Positions 32,382 through 44,396 of a stretch of 64,000 nucleotides of DNA are shown here, piece by piece. Each line of letters begins with the position of its first letter. Position 1 is the first letter of the stretch. The translations under genes were made by a program, and so were the position numbers. Origin of the DNA: Catonia carolina. Taxonomy: Eukaryota; Arthropoda; Insecta; Hemiptera; Achilidae. Under the pieces are notes generated by a model. The model had not been told where the DNA came from, did no database searches, and was given only the letters and a program-made list of their open reading frames with translations. Where the stretch lies: assembly GCA_035578175.1 (NCBI GenBank), contig JAQMRL010000016.1:2667501-2731500 (forward strand). Direction: 5' to 3'.

Positions 32382-33424
32382 TTTTCTACTCAGTTTTAAT
32401 GTGCAATGTGTGTTGAGGGGTACAGGGGGGATTTTGTACTCTGCTGTTATCTCAGAATAGCATGAATGATTTTGTAGACTACATCTGAAGTCATAGACCC
32501 ATCATCAGAGTATACAAAATATATTGTAAAAGTACTTTAATTTTTGTCACTGACCTGTTACAGCTGTTATACCGCTAGGTTTTACCTTTTAATTATGAAC
32601 ATGTTTTGGTCTCAAACATCATTAGAGCACTCAAATTTATAAAATCATATGTGAAACACTCACACAACTTTTTCTTGCCAATGAAGTAATGAACAATATA
32701 ACTTAACAGTAGAAATAAACAAGAAAACTATCCTCAAAAGACATAACCTTATTTTAATCAGGAGTGAATGATGCTAAATGAAAACCAACTTTAGTTTGGC
32801 TCAATAATACGGAAAATCATTTTTTTATGCTAAACTATGCTCTGTAGAGAAAAATGCTAACAAAATAAAAGTTGTAAATCATTATATTTACTATAAATTT
32901 GATCTTATACACTTTTGTCCTTAAATTCATACTAAGGCAAAAATCTTAAAAATTTCATTTCTTGACAGATTTGATTTTCATGAAGAAAAAAGAAAATCAC
33001 TAATTACCGTTAAACTGTTTGAAATAAAAGTTGTAGATTTTTAAATTTCCTAACCTTTTGATTACACACTTTTGCCCTATATGTCATATTAAGGCCGCGA
33101 TATTAAAAAAAAAAAACATTTTTTTTCTACGAGAGAACAGCGTCCCCAAGAATTTCAGCAGACTTTGCATCTACCCTATCATGTAGAGCATCAAGAATGT
33201 AGTAAATGAGATGCTTTAAAAAAACTTGTAATTTTTGAGAAACTTGCAAAAAAATAAAAAATTACACGGATAAACTACTACTTCTGGTTGATTGATTTTG
33301 ATGAAACTGACCTTTTGAGGTCCTCTAGTGGTACTTAAGTTTCAAGTTTCAACTTTGTACAATGTTTCGTTGTTGAGATATTTTGTACATATGTACACAC
33401 ACAGACCAATCGCTGAAAACATGT

Positions 33425-34717
33425 TTATTTTTTTGCGCCCTGGGGACTCCATGAGGGGTATAGGACATATCAGCTATAACACCTGAAAAATATATAAGAA
33501 TCACACAATGTATCACTACTATTTAGAAAGAAATTCTTGTACGCTATAAAAAGTTTCACTGATCAAGTAATTTTTCAGATTCCTTTTAAAGGAATTCAAA
33601 TCTTTACAACATTTTAAAAATTGGGGTAATTTATTCATGAATTTTCTCCCTGCATAAATAGGTTTTTGTTCAAACAATTTTGTGGAGTGATTAGCCACAT
33701 AATAATCATTTCTGTTTCTTGTGTTATGATTGTGAACATTGAAATAGTGCATAAAATTATTTTGCCTAACATACATAATCACCTCAAAAATGTAGAGAGA
33801 GGGAACTGTAAGCAATTCAAGCTCCTTAAATAGTGGCCTGCATGAGATTAGCTGGTTAGCTCCCACCATACACCTAATAGCTTTCTTTTGAATTTTAAGA
33901 ACCCTATTCATATTACCGGCCATATTGCCATTATATTGCCGGCCACATTGGCGCAGTTGGTAAGGTGCTCGCCTCTCATCGTGCGGTCTTGGGTTCGAAT
34001 CCCATTCAGGCATGGCATTTTTTCATACGTTATAAAATATCATTTCATCCTTCACCGTCTGCATTAGCAGTAATTGCAGAACAGTCGGACGTTAAACCAA
34101 AAAAAAAAAAAAAAAAAAAATCATATTACCCATGCTAAAATTACCCCATACTAAGATACCATAACAGATATGAGACAGAATGAGGCCATGATAAGCTTCC
34201 ATTACTAATTTTTTATCATTTATCTGGTAATTTGTTTTAGTGCAAATACCCTAGATGATATTTTACTACAAACTTGATTGGTATAGAAATCCCACGACAA
34301 AGATCTATCTAGAGATAATCCAGGAACTTCACTGTTTCTACATGCTCTAAACTATTATTATGAATAAATGCATCCACTTCTCTACTTTCTTCAAAGCTAT
34401 GTTTATTTTTAAACTGCAAGTACAAACACTTTTTCCCATTAAGTGTTAATAACATTTGATTCAAGAACTGTACTACTGACTCTATGTTAACATGTGTATT
34501 TACTTCAAGAGCATCTACCAGTAAACTGTTACTGATAACTGAAGTTTCATCAGCAAACAACAAAGCTCTGCCATTAGGTATGACTTCTGGTAGTCTATTA
34601 ATGTACAATAGAATCAGAATTGTACCTAAAACTAACCCTTGTGGAACGCTTGCCTTGACTTCAAGCTTTCCAGATACAACCTTTGTAAGTTTCCCTCTAA
34701 CAACCCTATTTAACTCT
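33425..34717 (-). pseudogene. Jockey-like LINE L2 with nested SINE
   Basis: Duplicate of L1, but retaining more of its 5' portion. 34309-34608 translates to the end of the reverse-transcriptase palm (INRLPEVIPNGRALLFADET), where the catalytic FADD motif has become FADE. It is followed by LNGKKCLYLQFKNKH. 33519-33905 gives the C-terminal region (RVFKIQKKAIRCM, HNTRNRNDYYVANHSTKLF, FMNKLPQFLKCC). A SINE at 33918-34120 interrupts the frame. L1 lacks about 360 bp present here, so L1 suffered a later deletion. Confidence 0.88.
33918..34120 (+). mobile_element. tRNA-derived SINE (family II), intact, in LINE L2
   Basis: A 203-bp SINE with a perfect 10-bp target duplication TCATATTACC (33908-33917 and 34121-34130). 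The tRNA head has A box TTGGCGCAGTTGG and B box GGTTCGAATCC. Body GTCTGCATTAGCAGTAATTG and tail GTCGGACGTTAAACC plus about 22 A follow. It is absent from L1 of unit A, so it inserted after the duplication. The long pure A tail indicates youth. Confidence 0.93.
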
Positions 34718-34784
34718 TTTTGGGTGAAGGGGGTCTGAAAACAAAACTTTCCTTCCTATCTATACATATAAGGTAAGAGAAAGT

Positions 34785-35128
34785 AAAAAACCAAATCTAC
34801 TAAAATGTGTGGAAGATGTATTTTGAGTCATTCAAGTAAAACTGTTTAATCATTTGAGTTGATCTTTTGTCATATTGTGTGCTGATAGGAGACGCATTTG
34901 TTATTCTTATTTACTCCATTCACTTCATTCGTGTTTACGTGTATGGGGTAACAGTTTCTTATCCTCACATATGAATGATATTTTATACAATTTATTTTTT
35001 GTTCTACATAATGTATTTGTAATTATTATATTATATATCATAGAATGTATGGTTTCTGCTCTGTATGGTTATTTTTCTCTTCGGCTCTTGTTAAATCAGT
35101 TTCCAAATGTAAATTGTAATTAATTGTA
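34785..35128. other. Non-coding spacer, unit B
   Basis: Counterpart of 15321-15755 without the two short tandem duplications. No gene is recognised. Confidence 0.5.
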
Positions 35129-35322
35129 CAGTCCATTTGAAATACCATGATAGTATTACTTAAATGGAATAAAGAACAGAGGGAATGTTTTTAATGTGCT
35201 CATGCGTCAGTGCTACCACTAGAAATAATTAAAAGGGAAATTTTACTTTCGAAAAGGGAATTTTTATTCAGAAAAGTTACCGCCATTCAGAGACTTACTA
35301 TCATGCTATTTTGAATGGACTG
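35129..35322. mobile_element. MITE family 1, unit B
   Basis: 194 bp, duplicate of the element at 15756. The terminal inverted repeats are cleaner here (both begin CAGTCCATT) and it is flanked by TA on both sides. Confidence 0.85.
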
Positions 35323-35624
35323 TATTTTGTTTTTTGTTATATCCATTATTATTGTTGTCATCATGCCATGAATCTTATGGCTCTTATTTTGTTAATTGTA
35401 GGTTTAAGACACTTAAATTGTTGTTGTAATTTTCAGTTTGTAATAAATAATACTTGTAATTCTTAAACTATACTGTGTTAATTATTTTATTTACCTAGAT
35501 CTTGAAACGGACCTTAGAGGTAAGTGTCACAATACATTATTGTCTAATGACTGGATGTGTAAGTTCAGTTGAGGCTGTCAACTAAATGCATAATTTGGAA
35601 TCTGTTATATTGTAATAATCTGTT

Positions 35625-35772
35625 TCCAGCTTGTCATCTTCATGTGGTCTGGGGTTCAAATCCCATTTAGGCATGGCATATTTTCATACGTTACAAAAAA
35701 ATCATTTCATCTCTTCCGTCTGCATTAGCAGTAATTGCAGAACAATAGGACTATAAACTAAAAGAAAAAAAA
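35625..35772 (+). mobile_element. tRNA-derived SINE (family II), degenerate, unit B
   Basis: Duplicate of the 5'-degenerate SINE at 19490, with B-box region GGTTCAAATCCCATTTAGG and the body/tail preserved. Confidence 0.7.
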
Positions 35773-35795
35773 ATTGGCACGTTCAGTCTAGTTGT

Positions 35796-36080
35796 ACTTT
35801 CTCTTGCCTATATAAATTTATAGCAAAGAGTATTGCTTTCATGTTGATGAGAAATCCAGTTTTCACAAGATATACATGTTTTCAGACCCCCTGAACCCAA
35901 GAAAACATGTGTTTAGCAATTGGTCTGTGTGTGAATAAAATATTTCAAGAAAGGAACTTTATACGAAGTTGAAACTTACAATTTAAGTTAGGTACTACTA
36001 GAGGAACCAACACGAACATTATCATCTAAATTGGTTAAGTGGAAGTAGTAGTTTCTTCATGTAATTTTCACTTTTTTTGC
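35796..36080 (+). mobile_element. Helitron-like copy H19, 5' fragment
   Basis: Duplicate of H13, with intact start ACTTTCTCTTGCC and truncated at the same point. Confidence 0.75.
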
Positions 36081-36385
36081 GACAATTAGTGCCCGTTGTG
36101 GCAGACCGTTTTTTGTGTACCTAAGCCTTAAGCCATTGAATTATGCATAAGATTATACACCCAACAAGAGTGACTCACTTGTCCATTACAAAGATGGATG
36201 GAATAGTGAAGAGAGAGTGAGAGTGAAGAAGAAGTTTTACGTGGTGTTTACTGTTTGCAAAGATAGAGCAGTAGTAGAAAGGAAGAGACTGTTGGTGTGG
36301 TTTGGGGTTCAACCCTTAAGGCTCCCTTCGTACTATCCGCTTCTAATACACAGCCACGGCCGTACTACATTCCTTTCCCATCACG

Positions 36386-36412
36386 TCACACACACACACA
36401 CACACACACACA
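36386..36412. repeat. (CA)n microsatellite, unit B
   Basis: Expanded relative to the unit A tract at 20258. It lies in a gene-free conserved spacer (36081-36467). Confidence 0.9.
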
Positions 36413-36473
36413 TTCATATAGTTAGATTTTACTTGTGAAAAACCATTTGTAAAGCAGAATTTTAGCTACACAT

Positions 36474-36855
36474 GTTGTTTTTGTTGTTTAAGTTATCAGC
36501 CAAAAGGCTGGTTTGAACCTCTAGAGGCTTTACTACGTAAAACGAGGAGTAAGGTGGTTTACCTGTGCCTTCCTCACTGAGTGGAAAAGTATGCTTATCA
36601 GCATGCCGGGCCCTCTGAAAAGCACAAATTTTCCTCTCTGCAAATGATACCTTCACTTCATTCATCAAAGGGTCTGGCTATATAATGAAAATCATTGCTT
36701 TCAGAGGAGATAACTCTGATTAGTGTCTTTTACACCTCTACCTCTTCTGTTCTTAAATGATTCAGTCATTTAATTGGCTGAACATGCGATAAGAAACAGA
36801 ACTATTTATTTTAGCCTTGCAACTAACAGATTAGGTTTAAATAATTTGACACTCC
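36474..36855 (-). mobile_element. Unclassified dispersed repeat X, copy 1
   Basis: A 382-bp insertion flanked by ACACAT (36468-36473 and 36856-36861). On the minus strand it ends in a tail of AAC-type repeats (AAACAACAAAAACAAC), like a retroposon. It contains a GGTTCAAACC box close to that end. A minus open frame (36462-36668) reads NEVKVSFAERKICAFQRARH... and is similar to that of the second copy at 58440. It sits at the site occupied in unit A by the Penelope-like element. Confidence 0.7.
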
Positions 36856-36897
36856 ACACATATGTATATTTCACAATTGTGTAGGTTGAAGGAGAAT

Positions 36898-37686
36898 GAA
36901 TCACTAGATAGGAATTTATTGTGGGATTATTTTACCAATCAAATTTGTGGTAAAATATCATCTGGGGTATTTGCATTAAAACAAATTGCCAGATTGAATG
37001 ATAAAAAATTGCTAATAGCAGCTCATCATGGTTTAATTTTATCTCATATCAGGTATGTCATATTAGTATGGGGTAATTTATCACAGTGTAACATTGAAAG
37101 AGTTTTTAAAATACAGAAAAAAGATGTCAGTTGTATGATGGGAGTCAACCACCTTACCTCATGCAGATCACTATTTAAAGAGCTGCAATTGCTCACAGTT
37201 CCTTCTTAGTACATTTTTGAAGTGATAATGTACTAAAAGAAAAATACCTTTTTACAGAATTTAGATGTTCACAACCACTACACAAGAAATAGAATCGATA
37301 ATTATGTTACTAATCACAACACTAAATTGCTTGAACCAAAACCAACTTTTGCAGGTAGAAAATACATCAATAAATTGCCACAAAGTTTAAAAAGTTGTGA
37401 CAATTTGTCATTTCAAAAAATGCTAAAACAATATTTGATTGATGAATCATTGTCATCAATCATACAGTGTGGACAAATTCCTTGCGAAATAGTTTTTGGT
37501 TGAACTATATTTAACTTCTAATTAAACAAATATTGTGTACTATTTAATACAAAGGGGTTCATGACAAGCCTACTGGATTAAGTAGAAACAAATTTTTGTT
37601 GCTAAGTGATGAATTTATCATTGGGATTGACTTTTTGTTTATTAGTTTTATCTTGATATGTCCTATACTCCCTGTGGAGTCTCCTA
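36898..37686 (+). pseudogene. Jockey-like LINE L3, divergent subfamily
   Basis: A plus-strand, 5'-truncated copy inserted in GGAGAATGA|CATGAGG, where unit A (about 20990) is uninterrupted. 36898-37209 translates to LLWDYFTNQICGKISSGVFA, HHGLILSHIRYVILVWGN, RVFKIQKKDVSCMMGVNHLT. After an early stop the frame continues with HNHYTRNRIDN-like sequence to about 37500. The 3' end (ATGTCCTATACTCCCTGTGG) matches other copies but the body is clearly more diverged, so it is a separate subfamily. Confidence 0.85.
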
Positions 37687-38389
37687 AATGGAAATAACTG
37701 ACATGAGGGTGACTTGTTTGGGAACACTGCAGGTAGTATTTTGTCGTGCGCCACTCCCTTCCCTCCTTTGCTACAACGTACATTAGGCCCAACTGTTTGT
37801 AACAAAAACAAATTCCTATAAAAAAAGGCACACTTTTCACACAAACTAAGAAACGTGTTTGTATGTTGACCTACAGACGGCCTGCTTGTGATATCTGTTT
37901 ACATAAACAGTTTTCATTATTCTAACCTACCTTTCACACTCAAACGACTAAAAATATTTTACTTTTATTATATTCTATTTCTGTAAAGGCGTTGGAGTAA
38001 AGTTGTGTTGGAGAATTCTCTACAAAATAAATAGAATAATGACCGGTTTCAGATGTATATTGACCTGACTGCAATAAGTTTTATTGTGTAGTGGACTACC
38101 GGTTTGAATAGCCAGCCACTGAGGAGGGTTCGCATAGCAGATGGGTTAACGGGGTGAGTAGAGTACTGGTCCAAGAAAGATGTGAGGTGGAATGCAGGGC
38201 CACCAAATAAGGATGGATTGTTGTACGGTGCTGGAGGAATTCAACTCACACGCAAGTGAAGAAAGAAAGAAAGAAAGTGGTCTGTTCAAAGTGTGTGAAT
38301 CTAGTTTCGGGTGGAGTAGTTGCTAAAAATTATGTGAAATGCATAATACGCATTATTATGAACCAGTACTGACTTATGCACTGTGGTTT
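37687..38389. other. Conserved A/B spacer, unit B
   Basis: Collinear with 20985-21110 joined directly to 22027-22600, that is, without the Helitron-like insertion of unit A. It includes a (GAAA)n run at 38262-38276. No gene. Confidence 0.6.
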
Positions 38390-41222
38390 GTTTTTTTTCG
38401 CCCTTGAGACTCCAGGAGGAGTATAGGACATGTCAGTTACAACATCTGAAATACATATAAGAATCACACAATGAATCAGTACTATCAAGAAAGAAATTCT
38501 TGGACGCTATAAAAAGTTTCACCACTTAAGTAATTTTTCAGATTCTTTTTAAAGGAATGCAAATTATGACAACATTTTAAAAATTGAAGTAATTTATTCA
38601 TGAATTTTCTCCCTGTATAAGTAGGTTTCTGTTCAAACAATTTTCTGAGTGATTAGCAACATAATAATCATTTCTATTTCTCATGTTATGATTGTGAACA
38701 TTGAAATTCTGCATAGATATATTTTGCCTAACATACATAATCACCTCAAAAATGTAAAGACAGGAACTGTAAGCAATTTAAGCTCCTTAAATAGTGGCCT
38801 GCATGAGGTTAGATGGTTAGCTTACATCTAATAGCTTTCTTTTGAATTTTAAAAATCCTATTCATATTACCAATGCTAGAATTACCCCATACTAAGATGC
38901 CATAACGGATATGAGACAGAATGAGGCCATGATAAGCTTCCATTAGTAATTTTTTATCATTTGATCAGCCAATTTGTTTTAGTGCAAATACCCCAGATGA
39001 TATTTTACTACAAACTTGATTGGTATAGAAGTCCCAAAACAAAAATCTATCTAGAGATACTCCTAGGAACTTCACTGTTTCTACATGCTCTAAACTATTA
39101 TCATGAATAAATACATCCACTTCTCTACTTTCTTTAACGCAAGTTTATTTTTGAACTGCAAGCACTGACACTTTTTCCCATTAACTGTTGATAACATTTG
39201 ATTCAAGAACTGTACTACGGACTTATATACCAATCAATTTTGTAGTAAAATATCATCTGGGGTATTTGCACTAAAACAAATTGCCAGATTAAATGATAAA
39301 AAATTACTAATGGCAGCCTATCATGGCCTCATTCTGTCTCACATCCATTATGGTATTTTAGTATGGGGTAATTGTAGCGTGGGTAATATGAATAGGGTTT
39401 TTAAAATTCAAAAGAAAGCTATTAGGTGTATGGTGGGAGCTAACCAGCTAACCTCATGCAGGCCATTATTTAAGGAGCTTAAATTGCTTACAGTTCCCTC
39501 CCTCTACATTTTTGAGGTGATTATGTATGTTAAGCAAAATAATTTTATGCAGAATTTCAATGTTCACAATCATAACACGAGAAACAGGAATGATTATTAT
39601 GTGGCTAATCACTCCAGAAAATTGTTTGAACCGAAACCTACTTATGCAGGGAGAAAATTCATGAATAAATTACCCCAATTTTTAAAGTGTTGTGAGGATT
39701 TGAATTGCTTTAAAAAAAATCTGAAAATTTACTTGATCAGTAAAACTTTTTATAGCATACAAGAATTTCTTTCTTGATAGTAGTGATTCTTATATGTATT
39801 TCAGGTGTTATATCTGACGACATGTCCTATACTCCTCCTGGAGTCTCCAGGGCGCAAAAAAAAACTATTTTAACAAGTGTATTTACTTAGAGAGCATCTA
39901 CTAGTAAACTGTTACTGAGAACTGAAGTATCATCAGCAAACAACAAAGCTCTGCCATTAATTATAACTTCTGGTAGTGTATTAATGTACAATAGAATCAG
40001 AATTGTATCTAAAACTAACCCTTGTGGAACGCCTGCTTTGACTTCAAGCTTTCCAGATACAACCTTTGTAAGTTCCCTCTAACAACCCTAGTTAACTCCA
40101 CACACTGTAATCTATTAATAAGGTAAGATTGAAACCATTTCAATTCTACATCCTTAACGCTTAATGACTAATGTTTTCAATATAACTTCATGATCAACAC
40201 AATCGAAAGCTTTACTCAGATCCAGAAACACTGCCAATGTTTTCTGACCGGCATCCAATAAGTTATATTAACTACTTGCTCCACAAGTGAAACAATTGCA
40301 GTTTTAGTTGATCTACCTTTCTGGAAACCATGAAACTGATTAACCCAATAAATACTACCTTTTCAAAAATATTACTAATTGTGTTTAAAATACATATGGG
40401 CCTATAATTTTCAACTAACTAACTATCTCCATTCTTAAATATAGGCAATATTTTAGCCTCCTTCAGCTTGTTTGGAAATATACATGCTTCAAGCGAGAAG
40501 TTAATTAAATGAAGGAGTGGAGTAACTAAAAAATGTTTACATTCTTTAACAATTATACTAGAAATCCTATCCAACCCACACATGTTCTTACTTTTCAAAC
40601 TATCAATAACTGATTCTAATTCCTCACTTGAAACTAGGCTAAATAAGAATCGATTTACTACCTTGCTACCTTTTGGATCATAACATCCCACTGTTTCCAT
40701 AATCTGTTGTTTCAGTTTTAAAGCTACTTCCTGGTAATATTAGTTTAAATAATTACAAATTTCTACACCATTCTCAATAAGTTCATTATTTTTGTTAACA
40801 ATATTTGGTATGTCAGTAAAACTTTTGATGCCAACTACACCTCGATTCTTATTTATTATTTCCCATATTGCTGAGGTTAAATTTGATGATTTTTGAAAGA
40901 CTTCAGCAGTTGTTTTACATTTAGCTATCTGGCCTTCTCTGGCATAATGTTTTTTAATAGTTTTGTACCTTTGTTCTTTAGAGGTAGTCCTATTTGATAG
41001 AAAATCTCAGTATACATCTCTAACTTCAGACCACATTTTCAAAATTTCCCCTGTGACCCACTCATCTGTTTCACTGACAATATTTTTTACATCTTTCTTT
41101 TTAATTGGACAACTATTATTGTAATGAAATTTTAATTTTTCAATAAAATTATGATATTTCTGATTAATGTCGAAAGAATTGAAAACAGTCTTCCAATCCT
41201 CTTTGGATAAACTGTGTAACAA
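38390..41222 (-). pseudogene. Jockey-like LINE L4, longest copy, interrupted by L5
   Basis: A minus-strand element covering the 3' end (38390) up to the endonuclease/RT linker (41222), about 2.2 kb once the nested copy at 39224-39867 is removed. 41007-41222 gives the pre-RT linker (KEDWKTVFNSFDINQKYHNF). 40419-40700 gives the RT fingers (SLKSKNMCGLDRISSIIVKE, LKEAKILPIFKNGDS). Around 40045 the minus strand reads AGVPQG, and around 39930 LLFADDTSVL with the catalytic Asp pair intact. Several frameshifts and stops make it inactive. The 5' end, including most of the endonuclease, is lost at the junction with unit C. Confidence 0.9.
39224..39867 (+). pseudogene. Jockey-like LINE L5 nested inside L4, opposite strand
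   Basis: A 5'-truncated plus copy ending in GGCGCAAAAAAAAAC. 39310-39777 is an uninterrupted 155-codon frame covering the C-terminal region (AAYHGLILSHIHYGILVWGN, RVFKIQKKAIRCMVGANQLT, LPQFLKCCEDLNCF). It splits L4 in the stretch CTGTACTACGGACT|...|AACAAGTGTATTT. The open frame indicates recent insertion. Confidence 0.9.
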
Positions 41223-41403
41223 ACAATTATTATTCCCTTGGTTGAAGCTTTTACTTATTTCCCGTGATTGCTGTAATTGTTCGTTCTATATAATTTAATT
41301 CTTTTCTAGTATCTATTTTATAATTTTAAAAGTTTTTAAGCAAATAAAAATTAATTTAATTAATTTTGCAAATAAAAGTTTTAAAAACGGTTCTACACCG
41401 TAT

Positions 41404-41424
41404 AGTTGCGCTATCTAACGGTAG
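41404..41424 (+). promoter_or_regulatory. GCGCTATCTAACG element, unit C distal (degenerate)
   Basis: Same element with the second half altered (TCTAACGGTAG). It lies at the head of the distal block that leads to the exon block at 42503. Confidence 0.3.
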
Positions 41425-42502
41425 TTTTTTCATTTACAAAATGGACTCTTCGTTTTAAGTGGGAAAGAATTTATCGTTTCGTTGTTAATAAACCTGAAGA
41501 AAATAATTATTACTAATAAACAGTGATAGGTTATTATAGAAAATTGGGTAGTGGATTCAAGAATTTGCAGTCGACCAAACTAACTGGTTGGTAAATTATG
41601 TTTTTGTTTTATTCACTAGACGACGTGTTTTGAAATCTTTTCAGGTTATGTGCGAGAATCAAAACTTAGTAGAACATCGTTAAATAAAAAGTTTATTAGA
41701 GAATGTGTATTCGCTTATACTAATAAAGAGTACTGGGCACTGCAGATTTAATTAGAGACGGTTTCGTGTTCAGTTGTGAAAATTATTCGGACAGTGTTAA
41801 CAAGATCTAACTAGTTTCATGTTTAATTGGGTCACGCCCTGTAACGTGGTCCAGAAATGCTGAATCTAGTTACTTGATTATTTAAAAAATTTTGTTATCT
41901 TTTAATGACCGATTCTGCATATTATATTCACTTTTGCTTTAACCGACATTTTTTGACAAGGTCAGACTGTTTTTACAACTTTGTAGCTTCAAGGAAACAT
42001 GATAGTACCCGAGGTTCTATTAATCTTAATTAATATTTAATCGTTGAAGGCAAAACTAACTTATTTATTTTATCCGAAGATTAAGCTGTAAAGTGTAACA
42101 CATAACCTCAAACTTCGGAATCGAAATGTTTCTAAAGTCGGTTTTTTAAAAAAATTACCAAAATATCTATTGTTTAACAAGCAAATTCTTGCCTTCCCAA
42201 ATAATATTTTGAAGGATGCCGGTGACTTTATTAAGCAATTTGTTGAAAATAAATGTGGCAGTTTGTAAAGAAAGGTAGCTAGTATAAATTTGATGTAATA
42301 AACTTATGTCCAAGTGGTTCATGTAAAGAAATCTATTAGGCATTTTCTGTAGCATTGTCTTGTGCTGTTGCTGATTACAGGTGAAAATGATTGGCTAGAA
42401 GTGACCATTGATATGAAAATATGTCCACATTGGTACATGCATGTATGGTGAATGTACATTGTATTTCAGTTGGACCTAATGTTATTGTTTTCTTGTGCGC
42501 AG

Positions 42503-42646
42503 GCAGCCTTGAAGTACACCACAACTTAAATTACTTGAGATACCATCCTGTGCTGGGACTGAATCTTAAATATCATTGGAAAAGGAAGTCTCATTGACAA
42601 TTCAGTATCCAACAAAACTAGCCAATTAAGTGAATTTTCATTAAAG
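42503..42646 (+). other. Candidate 5' non-coding exon (144 bp), copy 3
   Basis: Same block, with donor AAAG|GTATGT. It is the distal of two copies upstream of gene 3 and is collinear with copy 1 of unit A, including the following 200 bp. Confidence 0.45.
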
Positions 42647-42844
42647 GTATGTTTCTTTTATTTCATTAAATTTAAATTTTGTGAAATTCATTGTAATTAT
42701 TTCGGTTTTGATGTTCTTCTAAAGAGGAAAATTTAAAAAGGAATTTTTGCATACAGAATTAATAGTATTTGTGACTGTCCATGGGAAAAGAGACCCAAGT
42801 CAAAAGTAAGGTTATGAGTGATTCTTGTAGACAATTTAATGCTG

Positions 42845-43352
42845 AAACAGTTATATTTAAGATTGCGGCTTAAATATGCATTTTATAGGAAAATTGTACG
42901 TAATACAAGTTGTAGAGAATTCAAAAAACTAAAACTTCTTCCAAACTTTTTTTTTTGTATAACACTTAGTTTAGCGGTAATTAGCGATTTTCTGTTATTT
43001 CCTGCGAGAACATGTGAAAAAATAGATATTTTTTTAAGATTGCAGCCCTAGCATGCATTTCACGACATAAGTGTATATTATCTAAATTATTACAAAATTA
43101 AAAGGTCTACAACTTTTATTTATAGCATTTTCTCTACAGAGCCTAGTTTAGCGTGATGAAAGAGTGATTTTCCGTATTTTTAAGGCAATGTAAGGTTGAT
43201 TTTCATTTCGGTCTTTCAGTCATTATTTAATTAGGTTATCTTTATTGGGGTTAGTTTTTTTGTTTATTTCGAATGTTTTATTACTTATGTTAGGTTATAA
43301 TGTTAATTTTTTGCATTGGCAAGAGAAATTTGTGTGTGTGTGTTTTACACAA
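42845..43352 (+). mobile_element. Helitron-like copy H20, 3' half
   Basis: Unit C counterpart of H1, with inverse motif GGCAAGAGAAATT and a terminal TTTTACACAAAATTTTTT. Confidence 0.7.
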
Positions 43353-43738
43353 AATTTTTTTTCATTGTTATTTATAAAAAAAGTTAATTAACACTAATTT
43401 TTGTGAAATTGCAATGAAAGTGGGTTAATATTTGATGAGTGATGATATTGTTCAATTGGTGTTTCCTCTCTCTGTCTCTGTCAGATGTCATCTCTTACTG
43501 ATGTAACATTGTGTGCTGAATCATGTGATCTCTTCAAATAATTCATATCTCAAATTGTTAACATCCTGCAGCAGATTTTTTCAGGTCATGTCAAACGTAA
43601 AAATTCACAAACTGACTAACAATTAAAAAATTTAATAGTAATTTAACATAAAACAAGATAAAACGTTACAATTTTGTTTTTTATTTTAACAAATTACATT
43701 TGTATTTGAATTAATACTAAGGAAACTAATCTAAATAA

Positions 43739-43978
43739 ATCTGGTGTAAAACACTCACACAACTTTCTTATGCCAATGCAAATAATTAACAATATAACCG
43801 AACATTAGTTACAAAACATTAGAAATAAACAAAAAACTAACCTCAATAAACAAAACCTAATTTTAATCATGCGTTAAAGACCAAAATGATAATCAACTTT
43901 AGTTTGGCTTAAAAATACAGAAAATCACTCTTTTCACGCTGAACTAAGCTCTGTAGAGAAAAATGCTCTCAATGACAG
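43739..43978 (-). mobile_element. Helitron-like copy H21, 3' fragment
   Basis: Unit C counterpart of the outer ends of H2. It runs straight from the terminal hairpin to GCTCTGTAGAGAAAAATGC and then to the flanking sequence, with no 682-bp array. Confidence 0.75.
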
Positions 43979-44375
43979 TTGAGCCGAGCCCATAACTGGC
44001 GGCTTTGGCTCCTTTCGCCCACAATAGCTCCAGGTTTGTTTCACTTTCAATTCAACTGCACTGTACTTTTATAAAACGACGTATCCAAACAAATCAAGTA
44101 CTAAAATCCTAATCTGTTCTACTGTAATAGTGAACCCGTGCAAACTAGGCTTCATGTTGTTATAAAAATTATTGGTATGGTTAAGTCCACTTGTAAGATG
44201 CTTCAAATCATACTTCAATAAAACCCGAATAATGTGAGATTTTTGAGGATGTAACATTGGGTGAAGTTATTTGTACTTATTTCCACTGACTGTTCTATAA
44301 AATGTAATTCCTTTTTAGTTCAATTATATTTTTAACCAATGCAAATAAAGTATTTTTAAAGGTATCACGAAATAC

Positions 44376-44396
44376 AGTTGCGCTATCTAGCGCCAG
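44376..44396 (+). promoter_or_regulatory. Conserved GCGCTATCTAGCG element, unit C proximal
   Basis: An intact core with CCAG following. It heads the proximal block that leads to the exon block at 45335. Confidence 0.35.

Larger units (their letters stand above)
32649..34784 (-). mobile_element. Helitron-like copy H18 split by LINE L2
   Basis: Duplicate of H10. The 3' part is 32649-33424 and the 5' end 34718-34784 (GGGGGTCTGAAAAC to GGTAAGAGAAAGT). The LINE between them itself carries a SINE. Confidence 0.85.
22970..38389 (+). repeat. Segmental duplication unit B
   Basis: The second unit, carrying zinc-finger gene 2. Its left edge is recognised by a motif (AATAAAAACCGAATAAT) also found near 4985 and by collinear sequence near 41235. 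It lacks about 3.3 kb present in unit A (16010-19290), because 35395 continues directly with sequence matching 19300. It holds private mariner, Tc1-like, SINE and LINE insertions. Units A and B are nearly identical through the gene 3' UTR and the following 3.5 kb, so they are the younger pair. Confidence 0.8.
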
